Below the pieces are notes generated by a model that saw only the letters and a list, made by a program, of their open reading frames with translations, did no database searches and was not told the origin of the DNA. Shown in pieces: positions 22,624 to 33,123 of a DNA stretch of 64,000 nt. Each line of letters opens with the position of its first letter. The first letter of the stretch is position 1. The stretch is taken from contig CM059585.1 in the NCBI GenBank assembly GCA_030407085.1, positions 113,449,501-113,513,500 on the forward strand. The letters run 5' to 3'. This stretch comes from Trichopria drosophilae. Its lineage: Eukaryota; Arthropoda; Insecta; Hymenoptera; Diapriidae. Made by a program: the position numbers and the translations under genes.

Positions 22624-24204
22624 TAGAGGGGCGCGTAGGTTATAATCATTTACAATAATTATTGAAATATTACAATATGTTTTAGATATTTTCATTCTGT
22701 TCTCATTGGAAGTGCCTTTTTTAATAGGGATAATTATTTTAAATTCTCGATCGTGATAAATTATATAAATAACATTTAATAGTTCGTGTTTAAAAAACGG
22801 TCACCTTAATAAATAAGTTATACACAATCAAAATATTTAAAAATAATCATTCAATGTTTTCGGCTATTATTTTGTAGTCCTCTTCAGAATGTAAACAAAA
22901 TTAGATAAATAATAATACTAACTAAATGAATGGAAAATACATTTTTCAACATTATTTCACATTGTACAATAAGTTTTAATCTGATTGATTGCAAAGTTGT
23001 TAATCTGTAAATAATGTTAATATAAAAGAAATACTTTTATTTGTTTGTACATTGCAATATCAGGCATTTTATATGACTATTTTGTACACATTTCAACATT
23101 AAAAAGACATAAATATCAGTCACGCATTAATATTTAAAAAATGCAAAAAGAAAACACTTTATTATATTCGCGAGCAAGGATTAACGAGCGTTTAGTTCGA
23201 TTAAATGGATATAGTGCGTTTGAAATAATGTTAACTAAGGTTAGTGTAAAAAAATATTAATTATTGTCCGTGACTTTCAAAATTATGACACGTGGCCATA
23301 AAGAATGTAATTTTTCACTATAGAGATGATTATATAGTAACATAATGCAAGTACCATACTCGGATTTTATTATTCCCATATTTTAGTTTCCGCGACATTA
23401 TTAAGAGACATCTACGGAGCCCAAAAAAAATATTTGTGGAACTACGAAATATATATTCTAAACTTATATGCTTATTATAACATCTATTATTTTTATAGCA
23501 TCGTATAATCTTTCTTTTATGTTTAAATTTTCGCGTCTTTTATTGCATTTCTCAAATTATCACTCAGGCTTAGATGACATTCGAAAAAATTCATTTTATA
23601 GTTTGAGACTAGATGCAGGTAATGTTCCACTTAAACATTTTATTTTTGTACTTAACAAACTTTTGTAGCAAAATTACACGATGCTATAGAATTTTCGATG
23701 GTAACAAAATGGAAAATTTTATTAATAATTATTATATCAGTGAACAAGAGTTTTGAACAAAATTAGTTTAAAACTTAATATATAATATAAAAAATCATAC
23801 TACTATTTATGACAATACATTGCATGTCGTCACATGTCAATTGTTTATTTTTATCTTTCTGTAAATAACATTCAAATATAATAAATATAAGAATTAAACG
23901 AAATAAAAATATAAATTTCTTGTCTAAGAGTGAATATTCCAAGCGGGCCGAGTTCATTTTTATTTTAATACCATGAACATATACAACAAATTTTTGTCAA
24001 GGTCATGATGAAAGTCATTGTCGGCTATGCAATATGCGGTTTATGGTCATATACGGTCATTTCTGTATTAAAAAATATCAGATTCTATTTAAAACGTCTT
24101 TCTATTCTTGAAATGACCTTGAAATACACTTCAAGGTCCCAGTCGGGTGTATTTCGGCTACATTAAATAATTTATCGACATGTTTGATGTAGTTATGTAG
24201 GTTA
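22624..24204. other. AT-rich stretch, no gene seen
   Basis: No recognisable coding or repeat structure; two TCAAGGTC-type half sites occur near 24000 and 24130. Confidence 0.5.
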
Positions 24205-24591
24205 ATTACACAGATGAACATGGTTTTGTTGTTGGGAAGCTGTGGGTCATTTCCGACGTAATTTTGTGTGTAGAATCAGAATCCGAAGTCAGAAGTGGCC
24301 CATCATGTCAGGAGTTTGAGATATTTGTGGTTATTTACTTGAAAAACGCGTTTTTTGCTATTTTTGAGGTTATGTATAGAAGACAACATTTTTAGGAGTT
24401 TTTCCTTTCGTTGGATTATGTGATCGCAGGGATCATTATGGGATGCGCAGGATTCCATTACGACTTTTCTTCACCAAGATTCGCGAATTCGAAATTACGA
24501 TATACATGTAAATAAATTTACCTGGAAATGCTCTTGGAGAACAAGTTCAAGGTCAAATTCAATGTCATGAAACCTATATATATATATATAT

Positions 24592-25940
24592 ACAGGGTGA
24601 TCCAAAAGTCCCGGAACAGCAAAATATCTCAGCGGGAGTGCATTTTCGGGGAAAATGTTTTAGACAAAAGTTTAAGGATTTTTCCCTGGCTATTTAATGG
24701 CGATATTGAATTTGACCTTGAACATGACCTTGAAGGTTATTTCAAGGTCAAGTTAATTTTTTTAAATGGGAACCCCTATTTTTTTTTCACGGATTCGGAA
24801 AGAGCACAAAATTTTACGTCCGAATATGCTATGGCCGTTTTTTTCGGCAAGGTCATTTCAAGGTGAAACTTAAAACTCCCGTGACGGCGAAATATCTCAG
24901 AGGGTGTGCATTTCTTTGGAAATTGTTTCAGACAAAAGTTTAAGGATTTTTCCCGGGCTATTTAATGGTAGCACAGAATTTGACCTTGAACATAACCTTC
25001 AAGGTTATTTCAAGGTCAAGTTTGTTTTTTTTAATGGAAACTTCTATTTTTTTTCACGGATTCGGAGAGAGCACAAAATTTTACGTCCAAATATGCTATG
25101 GCCGTTTTTTTCGGCAATGTCATTTCAAGGCCAAACTTAAAACTCCCGGAACAGCGAATTAACTCAGCAAGAGGTCATTTTCGGATAAAATGTTTCAGAC
25201 AAAAGTTTCAGGATTTTTTCCGGGATATTTAATGCTAGCATAAAATTTGACCTTGAAAATTACCTTGAAGATTATTCTCAGGTCAAGATTATTTTTTTTT
25301 TTTTAATTGGAACCCCGTTTCATTTTCTTAACGAAGTTATGAGGATCTTCCGGTATTGAGAGTGGTTAAATTCATTTTGTTCAGTCGATGCTATTACTGG
25401 ACGATCTGCTCTTGGGAGATCCTTTACAGTGCCGTAAACTTCGAAACAATTTATTGTTCTGCTCTCTCCGAATCCGTGAAAAAAATAGCAGTTTCCATTA
25501 AAAAAAAACAAACTTGACCTTGAAATAACCTTGAAGGTTATGTTCAAGGTCAAATTCTGTGCTACCATTAAATAGCCCGGGAAAAATCCTTAAACTTTTG
25601 TCTGAAACAATTTCGAAAGAAATGCACACCCTCTGAGATATTTCGCCGTCACGGGAGTTTTAAGTTTCACCTTGAAATGACCTTGCCGAAAAAAACGGCC
25701 ATAGCATATTCGGACGTAAAATTTTGTGCTCTTTCCGAATCCGTGAAAAAAAATAGGGGTCCCCATTTAAAAAAATTAACTTGACCTTGAAATATCCTTC
25801 AAGGTCATGTTCAAGGTCAAATTCAATATTGCCATTAAATAGCCAGGGAAAAATCCTTAAACTTTTGTCTAAAACATTTTCCCCGAAAATGCACTCCCGC
25901 TGAGATATTTTGCTGTTCCGGGACTTTTCGTACACCCTGT
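24592..25940. mobile_element. TA-flanked palindromic element with ~267 bp subunits
   Basis: Ends are ACAGGGTGATCCAAAAGTCC (24592) and its near reverse complement GGACTTTTCGTACACCCTGT (25921-25940), set in (TA)n tracts on both sides. The left arm holds about 2.6 head-to-tail units of ~267 bp (24609-24876, 24877-25142, 25143 to about 25318), each running from CTCCCGGAACAGCGAAATAT-like words through AAAAGTTTAAGGATTTTT, TTTGACCTTGAA and CACGGATTCGGA. The right arm carries about 1.7 of these units inverted (25941 back to about 25458). Long frames here (24528-24866, 24904-25140, 25660-25971) are repeat by-products. The centre contains a transposase scrap (25322-25456). The arms agree closely, suggesting fairly recent formation. 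Confidence 0.85.
25322..25456 (-). pseudogene. Transposase N-terminal fragment (helix-turn-helix)
   Basis: On the minus strand this central segment encodes FEVYGTVKDLPRADRPVIAS and then STEQNEFNHSQYRKILITSL. A GTVKDLPR-GRP word followed by a T/E-rich linker is characteristic of the linker between the two helix-turn-helix domains in Tc1/mariner-like transposases. The catalytic domain is absent and the frame ends in TGA at the arm boundary. It supports the view that this palindromic element descends from, or was made mobile by, a TA-targeting mariner-type transposon. Assignment rests on this one motif. Confidence 0.55.
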
Positions 25941-25958
25941 ATATATATATATATATAT

Positions 25959-26651
25959 TGATAACTTTCAAAAGAATAAAAATTTCAAAAATCGCCGAAA
26001 CACGTGATTCGATTTTTCAAACAAGCTATCTTTTGAGGGGGGGTTTCGGCCCCCCAATCTCAAGGGGGGCGGGGGGCACGAGGGGGGGCAAAAATCTTAA
26101 ATGGCAACATGGTTTGAGTGGGGGTTCATTTGAAAGGTATTTTCGAGACGAATTCAGATCACTGGTCATAGAGGGCGCTGCGATCATTTTTCGGAGAGAT
26201 ACAAGTAAAAGAGGTTTTCAATGTAACGTTCAGAAACGGGTTGACACCCGTTTAAGAATATTGTTTTACACGATTTTAAGTTTTTTAAGTTTTTTAAGAA
26301 TATTGAATTACACGATTCGGCGACTTCGAAATTTTCATTTTTTCAAACGTTAGTACGTCTAAGATCTGAAAATGTCAAAAATCTCTGCGAAAAATGATCG
26401 CAGCGCCCTCTATGACCAGTGATCTGAATTCATCTCGAAAATACCTTTCAAATGAGCCCCCACTCAAACCATGTTGCCATTTAAGATTTTTGGCCCCCCT
26501 CGTGCCCCCCGCCCCCCTTGAGGTTGGGGGGCCGAAACCCCCCCTCAAAAGATAGCTTGTTTGAAAAATCGAATCACGTGTTTCGGCGATTTTTGAAATT
26601 TTTATTCTTTCGAAAGTTATTCAACCGTCCCGGGACTTTTCGTACACCCTG
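25959..26651. mobile_element. Foldback element with near-identical ~240 bp arms
   Basis: The left arm 25960-26200 and the right arm 26381-26622 (inverted) match almost base for base: ATAACTTTC, AGAATAAAAATTTCAAAAAT, CGCCGAAACACGTGATTCGA, a G/C-rich GGTTTCGGCCCCCC stretch and CATAGAGGGCGCTGCGATC. The right end continues as CGTCCCGGGACTTTTCGTAC into ACACCCTGTATA, the same terminus as the neighbouring element. The left end lacks this ~30 bp terminus and abuts the (TA)n tract at 25941-25957, so the left terminus was lost or replaced. The frame 25910-26353 is a by-product of the GC-rich arm. No transposase. Confidence 0.85.
26168..26180 (+). promoter_or_regulatory. CTCF-like motif in element arm
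   Basis: ATAGAGGGCGCTG resembles the CTCF core (AG-GGGCGC type). The same word stands inverted in the other arm at 26401-26413, so the pair would form divergent sites if bound. Binding is inference. Confidence 0.3.
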
Positions 26652-26857
26652 TATATACCTATATTGCGTCCTGTACGTAACCTGAAATGTAGCAAAATAA
26701 AGCGTTTTTCGAGTACATGACCTCAAATATCTCAAAAACCTGACGTGATGGACCAATTCTGACTTCGAGTTTGGATTCTACGCATACAATTACATCGGAA
26801 ATGTTGCACAGCTTACCAACTACATCCAAGACCCTCTTTTTTGTAGACCTGTGTTAT

Positions 26858-27800
26858 TAGTAATTTAAGTTGATTTATTGTTAATTACATAAATAAATTA
26901 TATATAAGATATTAAATTCATTAAACCAATAATGGCACATCAATTTCCAGCATACAAGAAAATATTATCCATATATTGTGATTGTACTCGCTTCAACGTC
27001 ATAACGATTTTGTGCTATTCAGATATGAAATACTTTAGCTTTCGAAGCTACATTATAGAATCCCTTATGATCGAATCAAAACCCAACTTCTACAACAGGA
27101 ATCGCGCGTGTCTCTTCTATAGACGCCAACGTCGCGTTTGCGCCTGGCGACGAAGAACCAAACTAATTTCACCTTCGCTCATTGATTGATATTCACATTT
27201 CCGTTACAAGTTTAGTAATTTTCTGAGACTGTTGCATAATTTGTCTGTCTATTACCGGTTTTAGTAAAATTATGTTTCTCCAGTAACATAAAAATATCAA
27301 TATTTTCCGAACATTTCTAATAGTGGGGATTTAAAAAATATCTGCTTTTTCGCGGCAAGATTGTCAAAAATCCGGTTCTTCGTCGCAAAACTTTCGAAAT
27401 GGCCAGTTCCAATTCGTCTCACGCTTGAGTTAAGTCTTCCTAACAGCCACCGGGTATTAGATGTAGTGAATAATGCTGTTTTGTAGGACTATTCTGCGTA
27501 TTGCTGCGTACCAAGAAATCCATACAAATTTTTTAAATCCCATTTCTGGCATTAATATAATCATCTCCCATAATTTCAAACGATTATGTAAAAACAGAAA
27601 AACTTAAAAAACGCGTACATTACAAGACGAGAGATTTTTAGAAATTATACCCGTACCGTTAAGTCAATCTCCGTTCCGGAAAGCATCAAGTACCCTGCAC
27701 TTTCGTTACACAAGTATCGAAAAGCGAGACATTCCCACGAATTAACCCCATCTGCGAATGGGACGCAACGTGTATCAACATCGGATATTGCGAGGGACTA
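26858..27800. other. No gene recognised
   Basis: A frame at 26932-27189 (85 codons) is open but unrecognised. It includes a short Arg-rich stretch (RRQRRVCAWRRR). No domain is apparent. Confidence 0.4.
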
Positions 27801-28560
27801 AAGATCGCTATGGCTAAAAATAACGTTAAACGAATTACGGGATAACAACGTAAAGTCCTGCGTTTATACGATAGTTAACGCGCTGACAACAGGTTCTAGG
27901 TTTCACGGGGGGAAAATGGAAATAACACGTATCTCGCGCATCCGTTATAAACGTTTTTCGTTTGCCTTTTACGTTAATTAACACCACGCAGCGACCGAGC
28001 TGTCGACCCCTACGTACACGCGGCCTCGAATCCCGGGGATCCCCCGACGGGAGAGTGAATCCCCCAGTTGTATACCAAGATTCTTAGGAAAAGACGAAGA
28101 GAGATTCCCGACGATGACGACGACGACGATGTACACGAAGTACCAGGACGGGTACCTTTTGATTGCCAATAAATGCGAGTGCGGATCGTCACGGGCTTTG
28201 CGCGTGGTTATCTCCTCACTGAGAATAAAACAATAATCCACGGGAAATAATCCACGGACGAAGGGCGATTCTCGTATACGTATGTGTAATTACGTTGAAA
28301 AACTGCGCAGGGGATAAAAGTTGTAAATACAATTTCTCACGATTACCCGGGAAATTGGCCATCCTCGCGTTGGTTCAAGAATTTATTATTATTCTGCGCG
28401 CGGTTAATTTTACGGTAACGAGTCGCGTGTGTATGAGGAATACGCTGAATATTAATTTTGCGCACAATGTGCGTTCCACGATCACGGGGATTCCACTTAG
28501 AGACGGGAAGGAGGCGTCGTTATCGGTCGAGTTCGATTTTTTTAGAAATGTCCGGTCTTA
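27801..28560. other. CpG-richer island with short GAC repeat
   Basis: The most GC-rich long patch in the window, with many CpG steps and a short (GAC)n tract at 28110-28130. Frames at 27978-28241 (minus) and 28295-28570 (plus) are open for 87 and 91 codons without recognisable products. Candidates are a regulatory island, a first exon or a 5' flank. No TATA box or initiator could be assigned with confidence. Confidence 0.4.
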
Positions 28561-28708
28561 TTGGCCTTAGAAAAAAGAGGAAGATGGCCGATTTGTCATG
28601 TCTTGTTGATGGTATTAGCAAGTATTCTTAAAATAGGATTTAATTAACAAAATTGTTAAAAGTATTGCGTGAACATTAAATTTGTGATCATCTGCAGGAT
28701 GTATAAAG

Positions 28709-29570
28709 ATGCAACACAAGCGATCATCGTTGAATGAGGCTAGCTTACTCACACTAGAAAAAAGAAGGATACTACTATCTCTTAAATACGCATTTAGTTC
28801 ATTATTGAATGTAAAAGTAGATACGAAGGGAAAACACCCAAGCCATTCAACATCAGAATCAAGCAGTACCTCGAAGATATCAACCAAGTCTGGCTTTTTT
28901 CGAAAATATAATAACCTAAAGCGCCCCACCATGGCTGACTACTATGCCACAACAAATAAGCATTTCCGATGGACTAAGGAAAGATCTAACAGACCCAAAC
29001 ATGCTTAGGAATATATGCCAAACAAATCTTGACAACCTCAAGGAATACACGCAAATCTTCACAGACGCATCAAAATTAAAAGAAGGAACGGGATGCTCAG
29101 TAATTACTCCAGAAGAAAAAATACAAATAAAACTATCATAATGGTTTTCAATCCACTCGAGTATAGCTTACGCAGTACTAGAAGCCATTAAAATTATCGA
29201 CCAAAAAGCGATAAATAAAATTATAATACTGACCGATTCCTAAAGCACACTGTAAGCTATACGAAATCCCAAAAATGAAAACCCCATAACTACCAAAATA
29301 CTAAATATTTATAACAAGATTAAAAGCATAAACAGAACAAATGAGGTAATGTTAAGCTGGATCACTTCACACATCGGAATAGCAGGTAATGAGGTAGCTG
29401 ATCGCTACGCAAAAAATGCAACTAAGAAACAAGAAACCCACAACACTGCACTGCTATAGATTACTACGAACAGACAAAAAACAAATAATGAAAATTGAAG
29501 AACAGAGGTGGAAAAGTGAGCTAAATTAAAAAAAGAAGATATCAAGTAAAGATTTCTACCATAGAGTCCG
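28709..29570 (+). pseudogene. Non-LTR retrotransposon relic with RNase H domain
   Basis: The 5' part encodes LEKRRILLSLKYA, like the post-RT linker of insect non-LTR elements. In one continuous frame from 28944 lies an RNase H-like domain: QIFTDASKLKEGTGCSVI with its first Asp at 29064-29066, YAVLEAIKII with Glu at 29181-29183, IIILTDS with Asp at 29235-29237, and SWITSHIGIAGNEVADRYAK with the last Asp at 29400-29402. All four catalytic acidic residues are still there, but TAA or TAG codons interrupt the frame at 29139, after the TDS motif and several times downstream. RNase H with this order is typical of I-group elements. The reverse transcriptase itself is missing. Opposite-strand frames here are shadows. 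Confidence 0.85.
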
Positions 29571-31932
29571 GCGATGAGCTTCGGAAGGATATGATAGAAT
29601 ATAACCCCAATTGAAGAGGAAGGTACAGAAAGACCACTACAGAAGACAGAAGACAGAAAGAAGTACAATATGTGAATATTCATAGCAAAAACAGAAATGA
29701 AATGACATGATAAATAATGTGGGTAATGCACATATACTATATTAAACGCGGTCGCTAATGACTGAATGGTTGATGCGACCTAAAATGAAGGGAAAAAAAA
29801 GATGGATTCTATGAATTGCGTAAATTGCCGTTCAACATTTGGGTGAATAATGTCAGGTCACAACGCCATCTAGCTCTAATGAGGAAACAATTATAAGCTA
29901 CAAACATATAAAGCTGGTGTTAAAAAAATATCGAATTTATTGTCTTTTTGGTGCATGGCTGGGTGGCAGTTTTTCTGATATAATATTCAGCAATTTTAGA
30001 AAAATATAGAACAATAAAAAAATGTTATTTAATTCGGCGATACGAGGCTTACATTACCTTTTGGTCGCTATAAGAATTCGATTTTACAGTAAGAATAAGG
30101 ATGAACTAATCCGCTCAGTCGCGCTGTGGTCGCACTTCCCACCATATGGTAAATCACGAACGTTAACGAACATTCACGTTTATTGCCGAATAATAAAAGT
30201 TACTTTTCCGTCTTATTTGTTCCAAAAATAACTAATAAATTATTTATGTAGTAATTCTTAACGAGGAATTCGATGGAAATATACTGAAAATTGTAAAATA
30301 TTTTGCTGCTGAACAAAAATAAATACTTAAAAAATCTATGGGTAATTATTACACAATGTTTCTTTTACTTTCAGAAAATTTTGTTTAAATTTTTAAAGTA
30401 ATTTAGTTAATTTAAGTCTTTTTCGAAAACTCTTTTCATGCAATAATGGTTAATTCAACCTCTCTCCCCCTCTCTCTCAAAACTGAACACCTCTAATTTG
30501 TATGGTTACCTTCAAGGTCAAAAACAAAAAACAATTGTATTTATTCCAAGACGATCATTTCGTTGCATTCATTCTTGATGTACGGCATTATCATTAACAA
30601 TTTGCAGGGATGTTTTTTTGTGTGGAGAGTTTGATGCTCCATATTTTTTGCGAAAAAGTTTTATTGTGTATTTAAGAAACAAAAAATCTAAGAAAACGTG
30701 ATTTTAATTTTGACCTTGAAGATGACCTCGTCGGTGCTCAGACTATCAAAATTTCAGTAGAATCATGTAGTGAACATGTTGTTACAGAACTGCGATTGAT
30801 AAATATTTTCTAAATTTGATTTCAATGTCTAAAAATTGTAATACAATAATAAATTAGTTTTTGTATTGTTTCCAAACATTAAATGACACTAAGTGATAAT
30901 ATAGATGTAACCTCAAATAAGTAAATTTTATGTATTAGAATTGCCTCAAATAATAATTAATCATTTGACAGGAAGTCGTACATAATTTATGACGATTATG
31001 ATTTACGGATATTCCCTCGTAATGGAGCCCGCAATGTCTCAGGTAGGTTAAAGTGTCTGCATGACTATTCAAAATTCATTTCGAAGGCATAGCTCATTGA
31101 AAAAGACATTCTACAAAAGTCAGCTTTGTTGAAATTCGACACTAAAGTGTGCAAATGCATTTTTATCGTTTCCTCACAAAATACCTAACGGCAAATGCGA
31201 TAACTGCTTAAACGTTGCGTTTACACGTGCATTTCATTCTTGGCAAATGGCACTTGAAATGTATACGCAAATATAATAAAATTCACATCAAACGTATGAG
31301 GTACGCTAATGCGTATTAGGTACGCCAAACAGCGCTACGTATTTTCATGTCATAGTAATTTTCGTCATGCGGCATGCATTAATTTATACGTCCACTAAAA
31401 GTGTCTTTACCGCTATACCTGCTGTACAAAAAAAAATATATCAGTCTTGTGCACGTGAGTGCCAATAAGTATACGGCGTTACCGCTATAATTATCATATT
31501 CAGTATAACAAGTGTGTCAATGTTACTTCAAATAGCGCACGCTTGAATATCGATCAAGTAGATTTTAACGAGTAATAATGAGATCAACGGATTTTCTCCT
31601 AATTACCATCGACCGTCGATAGTATTATATTATTACATATTTTATAGGTTATTAAGTTTTCTATTCGGATGTTAAAAGTTGTTAATTATTTATTTAATTT
31701 GTAATTTATAACATTTAGTTGGTTCATTTACATAAAGTGCACCTTTGGTGTCCCATATTACAAAAATTAAATAAAAATTTGAAATTCACGTCATACATCA
31801 ACACGAATACATGAGATAGTTGTTTTGTAAATATTATTTTCATTTCAACTAATGTATACAAATATTCGTTTTCTTTAACGATTATTAAGAAACGTAGATA
31901 TGTGATTGAAAAATAATCCATACAGCACATAC
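29571..31932. other. AT-rich stretch, no gene seen
   Basis: Decayed 3' tail of the preceding retrotransposon may reach about 29740. A CTCF-like word (CGCCATCTAGCT) lies at 29864. Nuclear-receptor half sites (CTTCAAGGTCA and TTGACCTTGAA) occur near 30511 and 30713. Frames at 30022-30231 and 31724-31930 are unrecognised. Confidence 0.45.
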
Positions 31933-32100
31933 CTCATAAAGAGGTCGTCTAGAACTCAGTTCAAAGACATCTCCAATAAGACTTCCCTCCTGAAGAGGTC
32001 TTAATAATGATAATCTGTAAAACGACCTCTTAAAGATATCTTACTTAGGACTTCATATAGTAATCATAATCTCGAAGTTGTCTTGTGTTTGAGGTCGTAA
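31933..32100. repeat. Palindromic minisatellite 'AAGAGGTCTT'
   Basis: Words of the form AAGAGGTC, AAGAC[AT]TCT and GACCTCTT recur in both orientations at about 15-30 bp spacing (31939, 31964, 31979, 31993, 32023, 32035, 32048, 32090). The consensus is itself a palindrome. It resembles the composition of the arms of other foldback elements in this window, but no terminus was recognised. Confidence 0.55.
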
Positions 32101-32174
32101 ATCTTTTTCGTTTTGGGCCATCTTTCTTTTGATAAAGGAATTTCTATTTTTGAGGTCTGTGTTTCTTCCAGAGA

Positions 32175-32187
32175 CACTAGGTGGCGA
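32175..32187 (+). promoter_or_regulatory. CTCF-like motif
   Basis: CACTAGGTGGCGA matches the classic CTCF core spelling AGGTGGCG. Single-motif evidence only. Confidence 0.3.
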
Positions 32188-32340
32188 TTGAATCCAAACA
32201 TGAGATCGCGCGATATTTACTTCATATGCAGGCCAATAGATTATAAGCTACCCTGATCAAATAAGTGCTTTTACGATATATATACAGTGTTATCACACTT
32301 TTGCATTATTATTGCATGATCTGATTCTGTTGAGTGTAAT

Positions 32341-33123
32341 CACCAGTACTGACAACCGGAGTAAATCAGTGCCGACGAGATACTACCGATCAGTACTGAC
32401 ATTCGGAGCCGAGTTAGTACAGACTTCCGTAGTATATCAGTATTGGCCCCGTACTAACAATCAGTGATAGTGTCCGAAACGAAATTAATATTAATATAAA
32501 TTCGATTCGACATAATTTGTAGTTAAATTACATTCAAAATATATACTTTTTCCAATAATATATACACAAACGCGATGTTTTATATAATAGTGAAATACGT
32601 TAGTAATATGAAATGCAAGGATAAAATACTAGACGGCAGATATATAACAGTTCTAGGCGTATTACTAACAATATAAGGAAAACGATGAGATACAAATTAT
32701 TATATTCTCCTATAGATAGACAAAACATTATATATGTTTATACATTATTACATCTGACAAATTAGAATATGCATACGGATATACATAATTATTTTCCCAA
32801 TAACAGTTTTTATAAGATTTATTTGGACTGCATCCTGAATATCTGTCAAGTTTTACATTTTGTTGGATACTAATGTCTCGAAAGCATTTCTAGTCAGTAC
32901 TGGTCTATTATTAATTTCGAACTGTCAATCAGTACTAATTCAGTAATGATTTCGAGAATCAGTCTTTTAGTACTGGTTTGGTACTGCTCTACTCCGACAG
33001 TTAGTACTGGACAACGTTACATGCCGATGTTGGCACAGTATTGGCCCAGTACTGGTGGTCAGTACTGCTACTCTGGCAGTCAGTACTGTGTCAGTACCAT
33101 GCTGGCACTAATTTTTACTTGGG
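32341..33123. mobile_element. Foldback element with CAGTACTGAC minisatellite arms
   Basis: The left arm (32341-32470) and right arm (about 32895-33110) are packed with the palindrome-bearing word CAGTACTGAC and companions CCGGAGTA or CTACTCCG-like words in inverted order (CACCAGTACTGACAACCGGA on the left; the right arm reversed reads CACCAGTACTGGGCC). The interior (32475-32890) is ordinary AT-rich sequence. The right end, read reversed from 33123, is CCCAAGTAAAAATTAGTGCC, similar to the CCC-AGTAGAAAT termini elsewhere here. The matching left terminus is not found, so the left end may be truncated. No coding capacity. Confidence 0.6.

Larger units (their letters stand above)
24205..26857. mobile_element. 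Outer inverted-repeat element hosting two nested elements
   Basis: The block 24205-24389 matches the reverse complement of 26657-26857. Shared landmarks in order: ACACAG, GTTGTTGGGAAGCTGTG versus GTAGTTGGTAAGCTGTG, CATTTCCGA[CT]GTAATT, GTAGAATC, CGAAGTCAGAA, CATCA[TC]GTCAGG, TTTGAGATATTTG, TTGAAAAACGC or TCGAAAAACGC, GGTTA[TC]GTA. Together they form about 190 bp arms around a 2.2 kb centre now occupied by the elements at 24592-25940 and 25959-26651. No transposase is seen in the outer layer. The arms are clearly diverged, so it is older than the inner 25959-26651 element. Confidence 0.75.

Noticed and set aside
24528..25162. Several frames of 65-112 codons with similar sequences
   Set aside because: They are translations of the ~267 bp subunits of a non-autonomous palindromic element and repeat because the DNA repeats.
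25910..26353. 147-codon plus-strand frame, the longest in the window
   Set aside because: It lies across a (TA)n tract and the GC-rich arm of a foldback element; the mirrored arm gives another frame. No protein similarity.
29405..29731. 108-codon minus-strand frame
   Set aside because: Shadow of the retrotransposon relic on the plus strand, whose RNase H motifs establish the true strand.
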